DNA of 64,000 bases, from positions 106,093 to 170,092 of the forward strand of contig NZ_JAMXSB010000017.1 in NCBI RefSeq assembly GCF_024124665.1, given 5' to 3'. Positions 19,548 to 27,188 of the stretch are shown here, piece by piece (within the stretch, counting starts at the first letter, position 1; every line of letters begins with the position of its first letter). The translations under genes and the position numbers were made by a program. Under the pieces are notes generated by a model. The model had not been told where the DNA came from and made no database searches. It saw only the letters and a list, made by a program, of their open reading frames with translations. Source of the DNA: Pleionea sp. CnH1-48 (lineage in GTDB: Bacteria; Pseudomonadota; Gammaproteobacteria; Enterobacterales; Kangiellaceae).

Positions 19548-19839
19548 CAACAATAAGCCCTGATTGGCCCCGTTCAAATATTGATGCTCTTTTCGCCATG
19601 CTCGGCTTGCAAAATGTTGACAGATCCCAGTATTCGACCTAAATCCCATTGACATTTTATGACCTGCTTCCAGTCTTTTGCCAGTTGTGGTTATACTAAA
19701 CAACATTGAACAATGATTTTGAGTGGCTCTTTGGTGGTCAGAGGGTTTGATAAAACCTATCAAGTTCGAGTGTGCTCTTGCTAAGAGCGCCTATGATGCC
19801 TTTTTTGAACGACCACTGATGCTGCCAAACAGGTAATTT

Positions 19840-20013
19840 ATGAAAACAATCAGTCAGTGGCTCATTGCTACCATAGTCGTCGTGACTCTTGGGGCCTGTG
19901 GCCAAAAAAAAGCACTTTATCTGGAGCCTGAAGAGCCAGCAAAGGCCGAGTCAGAGAAAGAACAAACAACTCAACAACCGTCTCAAGAAGAATCACAAAA
20001 AGAGAGTTTGTAA
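19840..20013 (+). CDS. lptM: LptM/YifL-type small lipoprotein
   Basis: This 57-residue lipoprotein has a signal sequence ending in the lipobox LGAC, with lipidated Cys20, followed by [13 protein letters not shown]. That matches the CGxKGPLYxP motif of YifL/LptM and LppL. A short acidic and Gln-rich tail completes it. In E. coli LptM binds the LptDE translocon and helps LptD oxidation and assembly at the outer membrane. The stop TAA shares its last base with the dapF ATG, a neighbour relation kept in E. coli and Pseudomonas. The ribosome site AGGTAATTT precedes the ATG. The 292 bases between cyaA and this gene hold no cyaY, although E. coli has it there. Confidence 0.85.
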   Translation: MKTISQWLIATIVVVTLGACGQKKALYLEPEEPAKAESEKEQTTQQPSQEESQKESL

Positions 20014-20843
20014 TGCTAATCAGTTTTGCCAAAATGCACGGTCTGGGTAATGACTTTATGGTCGTTGATACCATTGCTCAACCGGTCTTTTTTAATGAAT
20101 CTCAAATACGTCGGTTGGCTGATCGCTATCGCGGTGTGGGTTTTGACCAGTTATTGATTGTTGAGCCACCTCAACAACCCGATGTCGATTTTCATTATCG
20201 TATTTTTAATGCCGACGGTAACGAAGTCGCCCAATGTGGCAATGGCGCTCGTTGTCTGGCGCAATTTGTACGTATGATGGGATTGACCTGGAAGAATCGT
20301 CTAAAAGTGAGCACCATTCGTGGTGTCCTCGGGCTTAAAATTCATCGAGATGGCAACGTCACTGTTGAGATGGGCGTGCCCAAGCTGGAGCCGGATCGCA
20401 TACCTATGCGTTATGCACAAAAAGAAACTACTTACAGTTTGGAAGTAGAGGGGATTCGTCATCGCTTTGGCGCGGTGTCGCTGGGGAACCCTCACTGTGT
20501 GCTAACGGTTGAAGATGTTGAGCAGGCACCTGTGGATAAATTGGGAGAAGCCATCTGCCATCATTCTATGTTTCCTGAGCAGGTTAATGTGGGTTTTATG
20601 CAGCTGGTGTCTGACAAAGAAATGAACCTGCGAGTATTTGAGCGTGGTGTTGGCGAAACACAAGCGTGTGGTAGCGGCGCTTGTGCTGCTGCTGTTGTTG
20701 GAATACTGCAACATAATATGGCAAGCAGAGTCACGGTTAACTTACCTGGCGGATCTTTGGTTATCGATTGGAATGGACCCGGAAAGTCATTATATATGAC
20801 AGGTCCGGCCGAGTTTGTTTTTGAAGGACAGTTAGAAGTATGA
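20013..20843 (+). CDS. dapF: Diaminopimelate epimerase
   Basis: DapF interconverts LL- and meso-diaminopimelate for lysine and peptidoglycan synthesis in the cytoplasm. The 276 residues match the family. The two catalytic cysteines are Cys75 ([17 protein letters not shown]) and Cys219 ([12 protein letters not shown]), and the start [12 protein letters not shown] is typical. It overlaps lptM by one base and the DUF484 gene by four, so the run is likely one transcript. Confidence 0.97.
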   Translation: MLISFAKMHGLGNDFMVVDTIAQPVFFNESQIRRLADRYRGVGFDQLLIVEPPQQPDVDFHYRIFNADGNEVAQCGNGARCLAQFVRMMGLTWKNRLKVSTIRGVLGLKIHRDGNVTVEMGVPKLEPDRIPMRYAQKETTYSLEVEGIRHRFGAVSLGNPHCVLTVEDVEQAPVDKLGEAICHHSMFPEQVNVGFMQLVSDKEMNLRVFERGVGETQACGSGACAAAVVGILQHNMASRVTVNLPGGSLVIDWNGPGKSLYMTGPAEFVFEGQLEV

Positions 20844-21529
20844 ATCAAGATATAACAGAAGCAGAGAGCGTCACTGAACGCCAGGTATTCGATTTTTTAG
20901 CCTCTCATCCTGACTTTTTAAGTCGGCACCCTCAATTGTTGTCGCACTTGAGTATTCCTCATAGTGAAGGCGAAGTGGTCTCTCTGGTTGAGCATCAGGT
21001 AAAAGTGCTTAGAGAGAAAAATCGCGAGCTTCAAGGGCGCTTGATCGACATGTTAAAAGCGGCTCAGGATAATGAAAATCTACTGGCCAAATGTACCAAG
21101 CTGATTGTGTGTCTGATCGATTGTGTGTCACTGGATCAGTTTTCGATGACGCTCACCGATGTATTAAAGCGTGAGTTTGAGTTTGATGCTGTTTCATTAA
21201 CTTTGTTTGGTCGTTGGCAACGAGTAGAGTCGGCACGTGTATATGCATCGCCAGAGCGACTGGCGCAACAGTTGGATTGCTATTTTCCGAGCAATGGTCC
21301 GGTTTGCGGGCGGCTGGATAAAAGTATTCGCACTTCGTTATTCACTAATGTGGCCATTCAAACGGGGTCGGTGGCGATACTGCCGTTAGGTAAAGGTGGC
21401 CAGGCTGGAGTATTGGCTTTCGCCAGCCGTGATCAGCTGCGCTTCTCACCGGATATGGGATCGCTGTTTCTGGAATTCTTGTCGGCGGTCTGTACGCAAA
21501 TGTTAAACCAGTTTAAAGATTTTGACTGA
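20840..21529 (+). CDS. DUF484 family protein
   Basis: This 229-residue cytoplasmic protein has the DUF484 N-terminal helical segment ([22 protein letters not shown]), a coiled coil at about 45-75, and a GAF-like domain to the end. In many proteobacteria it sits between dapF and xerC, as here, and its function is not established. The start overlaps dapF by 4 bases and xerC follows after 8. Confidence 0.9.
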   Translation: MNQDITEAESVTERQVFDFLASHPDFLSRHPQLLSHLSIPHSEGEVVSLVEHQVKVLREKNRELQGRLIDMLKAAQDNENLLAKCTKLIVCLIDCVSLDQFSMTLTDVLKREFEFDAVSLTLFGRWQRVESARVYASPERLAQQLDCYFPSNGPVCGRLDKSIRTSLFTNVAIQTGSVAILPLGKGGQAGVLAFASRDQLRFSPDMGSLFLEFLSAVCTQMLNQFKDFD

Positions 21530-21537
21530 GAGTTGTG

Positions 21538-22434
21538 ATGGCGCTGCAAACTGATTTAAAGCAGTTCCTGCTGTTTATCCAAACAGAAAAGCAGCTATCA
21601 GAACATACCTTGCTAAGTTATCAAACAGCATTAGAACATTGGCTGGCTTTTGTCGATGAAGCTAATGTCACTCACTGGAATCAGGCTGACAGCCATTTAG
21701 TGCGTCGTTATCTGGCCCATTTGCATCGCAAGAGCTTATCGCCTAAAAGTATTGCACAGAAGCTTTCTGCGATTCGTTCCTTCTTCAATTATTTATTCAA
21801 ACAAGGGCAAGTGAAGCTCAATCCTGCAAAAGGCGTTCGAGCTCCCAAAGTTCCCAAGCGTTTGCCCAAAGTATTTGATGTTGATGAGGTTTCTCAGCTC
21901 CTTGATGGCGTAACTGATGACAGCTTCATTGCTGTACGTGACTTTGCAATGATGGAGTTGTTTTATTCCTCTGGTATTCGATTGTCAGAACTCTATGGGT
22001 TGGACGTTGAGCATCTTCAATTGCCAGAGCAACAACTTCATGTTGTTGGTAAAGGTAAGAAAATGCGCTATGTCCCTTTAGGAAGTAAAGCTAAGATCGC
22101 ATTAGAAAAATGGTTGGCTTTGCGAAACTTGTATGCAAAAGAAGATGGCGCGGTGTTTATTTCTCAAAAAGGTACACGCTTACAACGTAGAAGTATTCAG
22201 CTGAGATTAGAACATTGGGGTAAAGCGTTAGGGCTGCCCAGTCGGCTCCACCCACATAAGTTACGTCATTCTTGTGCGACTCACTTTTTAGAATCCGCAT
22301 CGGATTTGCGGGCTGTTCAAGAATTACTTGGACATGCGAATTTATCGACCACCCAAGTTTATACCCATCTGGATTTTCAACACCTCGCTAAAGTTTATGA
22401 CGCCGCTCATCCCAGAGCGACAAAAAAAGTATGA
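21538..22434 (+). CDS. xerC: Site-specific tyrosine recombinase XerC
   Basis: XerC works with XerD at dif to resolve chromosome dimers. The 298 residues (ATG at 21538; a GTG one codon earlier is possible) contain an N-terminal SAM-like domain (LKQFLLFIQTEKQLSEHTL...) and the full catalytic set: Arg148 (SSGIRLSELYG), Lys172, His240 and Arg243 (HPHKLRHSCATH), His266 (LLGHANL) and the nucleophile Tyr275 (TTQVYTHLD). Position in the dapF-DUF484-xerC-yigB run and the family-standard length separate it from phage integrases. The stop overlaps the next start by 4 bases. Confidence 0.95.
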   Translation: MALQTDLKQFLLFIQTEKQLSEHTLLSYQTALEHWLAFVDEANVTHWNQADSHLVRRYLAHLHRKSLSPKSIAQKLSAIRSFFNYLFKQGQVKLNPAKGVRAPKVPKRLPKVFDVDEVSQLLDGVTDDSFIAVRDFAMMELFYSSGIRLSELYGLDVEHLQLPEQQLHVVGKGKKMRYVPLGSKAKIALEKWLALRNLYAKEDGAVFISQKGTRLQRRSIQLRLEHWGKALGLPSRLHPHKLRHSCATHFLESASDLRAVQELLGHANLSTTQVYTHLDFQHLAKVYDAAHPRATKKV

Positions 22435-23132
22435 ATAAATTAATCGAATTATTACCTTCTATCAAAGCGGTTGGCTTTGATCTTGATGATACACTTTGGG
22501 ACAACCGTCAAACCATTATTGACGCAGTTAATGCTCAAAACGAAGCCCTGGTAAAGCAGGGACTTGAGCAAGAGCGCATTGCTGTCGTTTACAAAGAGCA
22601 TCTTGATAAAACCGTTAGTCAGGAACCTGAGTTGCAAAGTGATGTTTCGGCTTTGCGTTTGCGAGTATTAGAAAGCATTGCCAATGAGCACGGTTGGGAA
22701 GCTTCAATTGCAGATAATATTTATCAGGCTTTTTATGAGGCTCGGCAAAATGTTCGGGTTTACGACGACGCTATTGAGTTGCTTAATCATCTAAAAAAAG
22801 ATTTTCAGTTAGCAGTTATCAGCAATGGTAACGTTGATGTAAAACAGGTGGGTATTGATCACTACTTTGATCTTGTATACCGTGCTGGCCCAGATGGTAT
22901 TGCAAAACCACATCAAGACATGTTTGTGAAAGCCCATGACGCATTCAATATAAATGATAATGAGTTTTTGTATGTTGGCGATCATATTGTTAATGATGCT
23001 CAAGCAGCAATGGATGCAGGGAGCTACGCTATTTTAATTAATGAAGAAGATATTGATTTGGGGCCGCGTTGCCTACGTTATAAAACGCTCTCCGACTTTA
23101 AAGAGGATGTATTTCGTTATTTGAAATCCTAA
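22431..23132 (+). CDS. yigB: HAD-superfamily phosphatase, YigB-like
   Basis: The 233 residues contain HAD motif I FDLDDTLWDN (Asp17 nucleophile, Asp19), motif II ISNGN, the Lys of motif III (GIAKPHQDMF) and motif IV YVGDHIVNDAQAA. The helical cap lies between motifs I and II, as in subfamily I. YigB in E. coli dephosphorylates FMN and other small phosphates, and adjacency to xerC supports orthology. It is the last gene of the cyaA-to-yigB run and converges on the TonB-C lipoprotein gene. Confidence 0.88.
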   Translation: MNKLIELLPSIKAVGFDLDDTLWDNRQTIIDAVNAQNEALVKQGLEQERIAVVYKEHLDKTVSQEPELQSDVSALRLRVLESIANEHGWEASIADNIYQAFYEARQNVRVYDDAIELLNHLKKDFQLAVISNGNVDVKQVGIDHYFDLVYRAGPDGIAKPHQDMFVKAHDAFNINDNEFLYVGDHIVNDAQAAMDAGSYAILINEEDIDLGPRCLRYKTLSDFKEDVFRYLKS

Positions 23133-23186
23133 AAGACGGAGAGCCTTGAGTCTAAAATCGTGTCATCAAAGAGCAACTGCTCCTGG

Positions 23187-23624
23187 TTAATTCTTTGCAA
23201 CATCGAACTCGATGGTGTAGCGGTGGCATAGGTCGTTCACCGCCTGACCTTGTTCCTTCTTAGGTGCAAAACGCCATTTTTCTATGGCTCGGGTTGCTGA
23301 GGTCACAAAAAGATCTAAAGGGTATGACTCTACTGCGTTAATATTTTTAGGTCTTCCTTCTGAGTCAACATCAACTTCGAATTTAACATAGCCTTCGATA
23401 CCATGCATGGCAGCTTTTCTTGGGTATTGAGCAGGAATGACAACGATGGCTTTCGCCCTCGATTCGTCGGCGAGGTCGTTCTTATTATTTGGCTCAACCT
23501 GTTCACATCGATTTTTATAAAGTAGCTTTTTTTGTGGGTAGTTGTCCCAGTCTAAGGTGGCGCAAGATGTTGTCTGTAAAAGTGCAAAAATTCCTAGTGA
23601 TACGCTTATTATATTTTTATTCAT
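23187..23624 (-). CDS. Lipoprotein with a TonB C-terminal domain
   Basis: This 145-residue protein has a signal sequence with a possible lipobox ending at Cys21 (LLQTTSC, an imperfect -3 residue). A TonB_C domain at about 58-140 has the hallmark YPRKAAMHGIEGYVKFEVDVD and ATRAIEKWRFAPKK motifs. It lacks the membrane anchor plus Pro-rich spacer of true TonB, so it is probably an accessory periplasmic or outer-membrane protein and not the energy transducer. It is monocistronic. Confidence 0.8.
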   Translation of the reverse strand: MNKNIISVSLGIFALLQTTSCATLDWDNYPQKKLLYKNRCEQVEPNNKNDLADESRAKAIVVIPAQYPRKAAMHGIEGYVKFEVDVDSEGRPKNINAVESYPLDLFVTSATRAIEKWRFAPKKEQGQAVNDLCHRYTIEFDVAKN

Positions 23625-23747
23625 CGTTTAGTTCTCGTGGATGGAACACAATAAAGTTACGCAAGTAATGTTTTTAATCTCAATAAAGTTTTATTGTTAT
23701 TAAAAATTATTAAATAATTCAGGTTGTTGTGAGGATCTATCTCATCA

Positions 23748-23772
23748 ACTCTCTCACCATTGGTGAGAGAGT
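23748..23772 (-). terminator. Strong hairpin downstream of the aldehyde dehydrogenase gene
   Basis: ACTCTCTCACC pairs perfectly with GGTGAGAGAGT (11 bp, 3-base loop), 12 bases after the stop codon of the minus-strand aldehyde dehydrogenase gene. No T run follows, so termination could be rho-assisted or the hairpin may protect the mRNA 3' end. Confidence 0.6.
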
Positions 23773-23783
23773 GTTAGTCGCTG

Positions 23784-25223
23784 CTATCGTAAATATAATT
23801 TATAGATGAGTTTATGAATCCAACGTCCATAAGGAGGGAAGGCCAGCTTGGCACTATTAAAGCGACCTTTAATAAGAACCGATTTGGCTTTTGAGAAAGT
23901 TTTGAATCCTTCTATGCCATGATAGTGTCCCATTCCAGATGGGCCTACACCACCAAAGGGAAGATCGTCTTGGGCTATGTGATTAATGGAGTCATTTAAA
24001 CATATGCCACCGGCATGAGTGTGCTTCATTACATAGTCTTGAGTTTTCTTGTTATGACTCATTAAGTAGAGGGCTAAAGGTCGTGGCCGTTGTTGTACAA
24101 ACTTCACTGCATCCTGAATAGACGAATAAGTAAAAACAGGAAGTATTGGCCCAAAAATTTCTTCACTGCTGATGGCAATATTTTCTGGAGGATTAACAAC
24201 CAGGTGCATGGGCATTTTCCTTTGACTGTTATCAAAGGTTTCGTTTGCAGGATTAATCGCGATGACATCGCAGCCTGCGGCTTTGGCTTCTTCTATCCAG
24301 GCTTGCAAGCGCTCATATTGACGTTCGTTAATGATCGCGGTGTAATCTTTATTATCTTTGATCGAGGGATACATGGCGGCAAAGTGATTTTGAAAAGCCT
24401 TAACAACATCTTGGGCTTTTCCTTCCTGACATAATACATAGTCAGGAGCGATACAGGTTTGTCCGGCGTTTAAACACTTACCATACATGAGTCGTTCTAC
24501 CGCCCCATCAATGTCCATGTCTTCAGCAATAATGACGGGAGACTTGCCACCTAGTTCCAGTGTTACAGGAGTCAAATTGTTGGCCGCAGCACGCATGACG
24601 TGTTTGCCAACCGCTGTTGAGCCTGTAAACAGTAGGTGATCAAAAGGCAAAGCAGAAAACTGGGCTGCAATGTCTGCTTCTCCTTCAATGACACATACTT
24701 CGGTAGAGTCAAAAGCTTCGGCAATGACTTCTTTTAGTATGCGATTGGTGTAAGGTGTAAATTCAGAGAGCTTTAGCATGGCTCGGTTGCCTGCCGCGAT
24801 GGCAGTAACCAAAGGCCCGATAGACAAGTATATGGGATAGTTCCACGGCACTATGATGCCTACAACACCCAGCGGTTGGTATTCAATACGAGCTCGAGCT
24901 GGCTGAAAAAGTATGCCGACATGGCGTTTCTCGGGCTTCATCCATCGCTTCAGGTTACTCAGAGCGTATTTGATCCCCATGATGGATGGCATAAAGTCTG
25001 CCAATAGGGTGTCATCCTCTGAGCGATGAGAAAAATCAGCCGCCAAGGATTTCACTAAGCGATCCTGATGTTTTAGTAACGATTTTTTGAGCGCAAGCAG
25101 CATTTGCTTACGTTCTTTTAGTGAAGGGTATGGATGTGCTAAAAAAGCCTGTCGTTGCTGTTCAAAAGCCTCTTTCATCACAATGCCTGCGTTTTCTATT
25201 ACGGGCTCTTGTCGTGCATTCAT
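23784..25223 (-). CDS. NAD(P)-dependent aldehyde dehydrogenase (coniferyl-aldehyde dehydrogenase type)
   Basis: The 479 residues start at the ATG 25223, which has the ribosome site GAGGAAAGG just before it; a GTG four codons upstream is inside that site. Catalytic residues are Asn128 (PWNYP), Glu223 (TLELGGKSPV) and Cys257 (NAGQTCIAPDY). The C terminus is basic and hydrophobic, as in the CalB/ALDH3-like group that oxidises aromatic and fatty aldehydes. Its neighbour is a 2-hydroxyacid dehydrogenase on the same strand 45 bases upstream, suggesting a small oxidoreductase cluster. Confidence 0.9.
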   Translation of the reverse strand: MNARQEPVIENAGIVMKEAFEQQRQAFLAHPYPSLKERKQMLLALKKSLLKHQDRLVKSLAADFSHRSEDDTLLADFMPSIMGIKYALSNLKRWMKPEKRHVGILFQPARARIEYQPLGVVGIIVPWNYPIYLSIGPLVTAIAAGNRAMLKLSEFTPYTNRILKEVIAEAFDSTEVCVIEGEADIAAQFSALPFDHLLFTGSTAVGKHVMRAAANNLTPVTLELGGKSPVIIAEDMDIDGAVERLMYGKCLNAGQTCIAPDYVLCQEGKAQDVVKAFQNHFAAMYPSIKDNKDYTAIINERQYERLQAWIEEAKAAGCDVIAINPANETFDNSQRKMPMHLVVNPPENIAISSEEIFGPILPVFTYSSIQDAVKFVQQRPRPLALYLMSHNKKTQDYVMKHTHAGGICLNDSINHIAQDDLPFGGVGPSGMGHYHGIEGFKTFSKAKSVLIKGRFNSAKLAFPPYGRWIHKLIYKLYLR

Positions 25224-25267
25224 ACCTTTCCTCACTTTATCGTGTCGTCGTTTTTATTATTAGGATT

Positions 25268-26251
25268 TTATACCATGCGGTTGCGTGATTTCCCAGCAGT
25301 ATAAGCGCGAATGTTTTCTGCTATCTCATTCACCAGTGTCTGTCTGGCTTCGATGCTAGCCCAGCCAATGTGTGGGGTGATTAATAAATTGGTGAGTCTA
25401 TTATCAAGCAGAGGGTTGTTTTGGGCAGGAGGCTCTGTTGACAATACGTCGACTCCTGCGCCTGCTATCTCATTATTTAAGAGCGCATGACGAAGTGCTG
25501 CTTCATCGATTAAACCACCGCGAGCGGTGTTTATTATCAGGGCTGTCTTTTTCATTTTACCTAAAAATGCTGCATCCACCATTTGATGAGTGTCTTCGTT
25601 TAAAGGGCAATGCAGACTAACAATGTCACTATGGCCTAGCAAATCATCGAGTGGCATGCGCCCCGCTTGTGGTGGACGATGGGGGAGTTGGGCTATCACC
25701 ACATTCATACCGAACGCTCGTGCGACAGTGGCGACAGCTTTACCAATGGTTCCATGTCCAATAATGCCCAGTGTTTTGCCTTTAAGTTCATGAAATGGGT
25801 ATGACAACCAGACAAATTGGGACTGATTCTGCCAACCCTCAGTATTCATGTCGTGATGAATTTGAGTGAGTTTGTGTTGTAGCGACAAAATTAAAGTGAA
25901 GCATATTTGTACAACACTATCTGTGGAGTACCCGGCTACATTGGTAACAGCGATGTTCTGATTCTGGGCGGCGTTCAGATCAATGTTATTGATACCGGTG
26001 GCTGCGACACAGATTAATTTTAACTGTGGGAGCTGGCTTAAGACATCGGCATCTATAACTACTTTGTTTGTAATGACAATGTCGGCATCTTGGCAACGAG
26101 TCACCACATCTTGCGCTTGAGTATGGTAATGAAAAGCGATGTCACTGGTTGATTGCTCAAGTGCACTGATGTCGATATCCCAAAGTGACGATGTTAAAGG
26201 TTCTGCATTACCTGGCACCAAAGTACCAGCGTCAAGAAATACGGCTTTCAT
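25268..26251 (-). CDS. D-isomer-specific 2-hydroxyacid dehydrogenase
   Basis: This 327-residue NAD(P)-dependent enzyme reduces 2-oxoacids such as hydroxypyruvate or glyoxylate. It has the Rossmann motif GIIGHGTIGKAVA (162-174) and the catalytic set Arg244 (NTARGGLIDE), Glu273 (LSTEPP) and His294 (ITPHIGWAS). The closest recognisable relatives are glycerate dehydrogenase/hydroxypyruvate reductase (HprA-like), but the substrate is not fixed by sequence. It lies between the aldehyde dehydrogenase and the hydratase-like gene. Confidence 0.9.
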   Translation of the reverse strand: MKAVFLDAGTLVPGNAEPLTSSLWDIDISALEQSTSDIAFHYHTQAQDVVTRCQDADIVITNKVVIDADVLSQLPQLKLICVAATGINNIDLNAAQNQNIAVTNVAGYSTDSVVQICFTLILSLQHKLTQIHHDMNTEGWQNQSQFVWLSYPFHELKGKTLGIIGHGTIGKAVATVARAFGMNVVIAQLPHRPPQAGRMPLDDLLGHSDIVSLHCPLNEDTHQMVDAAFLGKMKKTALIINTARGGLIDEAALRHALLNNEIAGAGVDVLSTEPPAQNNPLLDNRLTNLLITPHIGWASIEARQTLVNEIAENIRAYTAGKSRNRMV

Positions 26252-26268
26252 AACTAAATTCTCTGCAT

Positions 26269-27096
26269 CTATGGGACTATGGTGTAATTGATATGACCTA
26301 AATCACCAAAATCGGCATGGTAGTGACCTGTTTTGGCGGGCAGCATTTTGCCTATTGCACCAGTGATTAATATTTGCTCTGGCTGCAAGGTATATTGTTG
26401 ATCAACTAAAGTGTTTACAAGCCAAAGCAGGGCTTGCCATTGATCGTTTAGCGCATCACTGCCTTTACCCGAATTAATCAGCTGTTTTTCTCGCTTTAGT
26501 GTGATCTTAAGCTGGTTCAAATTCGGTGCTTTGGCAAGACCGATTTCTTCGCCAAGAATAAATGCGTTTGAGGCAACATTGGCTGCGATCAAATCGATGC
26601 CTTTAATGGCCTTTGGAGTTTGATAGGCGAGTTCTGGAAGTTCTATTACCGGAAATACACTTTTTATATAAGGTTTGAGTTCTGCAATTGTGTTTATTTT
26701 TTTATCGATGGGTTTGGCTAAACGAAAACCAATTTCTGTTTCCATCATTAATTTTTGAAAGTTTTTGAGGGCGATGGGAGCTTCTGACTGATGCTTACCG
26801 CTGGCAAATAAAACGGCTGCTAATGCGCTCTGGACCGAGAATTTTTTTTGTCCTCCGGCTGAGGTTAAGCCCGCTTTAAAGCCTGCAATATGAGCTTTGT
26901 TTTTTTGTCGTAGAGCAACGTATTCAGCTTGCACCTTGTAGGCTTGTTGCAAGGTTGCAGCGGGGGAGTGCTGACTCAAATGAACGGCGGGTTGTTTATT
27001 TTTCCAACGAGAGAAAAGTTCTTCAGCAACTTGGTCTTGGGCCCAGCCCATCGATGAGTACAAGAGAATAAAAAAAAGCCCATAACAGTATTTCAT
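26269..27096 (-). CDS. Exported 2-keto-4-pentenoate hydratase/FAH-like protein
   Basis: The 275 residues match the fumarylacetoacetate hydrolase/MhpD fold: GFKAGLTS (72-79), a metal-binding ETEIGF segment (Glu119, Glu121) and a further Glu in VIELPE (152). The unusual part is an N-terminal signal peptide (residues 1-19, FFILLYSSMGWA before QDQ), so the protein should act in the periplasm. The family is cytoplasmic in aromatic degradation. It may be a hydratase or decarboxylase for exported ketoacids, or it may have lost activity. The gene lies 17 bases upstream of the dehydrogenase on the same strand. Confidence 0.75.
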   Translation of the reverse strand: MKYCYGLFFILLYSSMGWAQDQVAEELFSRWKNKQPAVHLSQHSPAATLQQAYKVQAEYVALRQKNKAHIAGFKAGLTSAGGQKKFSVQSALAAVLFASGKHQSEAPIALKNFQKLMMETEIGFRLAKPIDKKINTIAELKPYIKSVFPVIELPELAYQTPKAIKGIDLIAANVASNAFILGEEIGLAKAPNLNQLKITLKREKQLINSGKGSDALNDQWQALLWLVNTLVDQQYTLQPEQILITGAIGKMLPAKTGHYHADFGDLGHINYTIVP

Positions 27097-27188
27097 TTTT
27101 TGCTCCCGCTATTGGATGGGAAATTTTACGCAGCATACCCCAATTCTCTGGTTCGTGAAAATGCCAAACCTGTTACAATGGCTGCACT

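Noticed and set aside
19506..19763. 85-codon minus-strand frame after cyaA, as a candidate cyaY
   Set aside because: The sequence shows no frataxin motifs (acidic first helix, conserved Trp and Asn) and overlaps the end of cyaA.
27100..27188. LexA (SOS) box before uvrD
   Set aside because: No CTG-N10-CAG with the AT-rich centre is present. SOS control was therefore not called.
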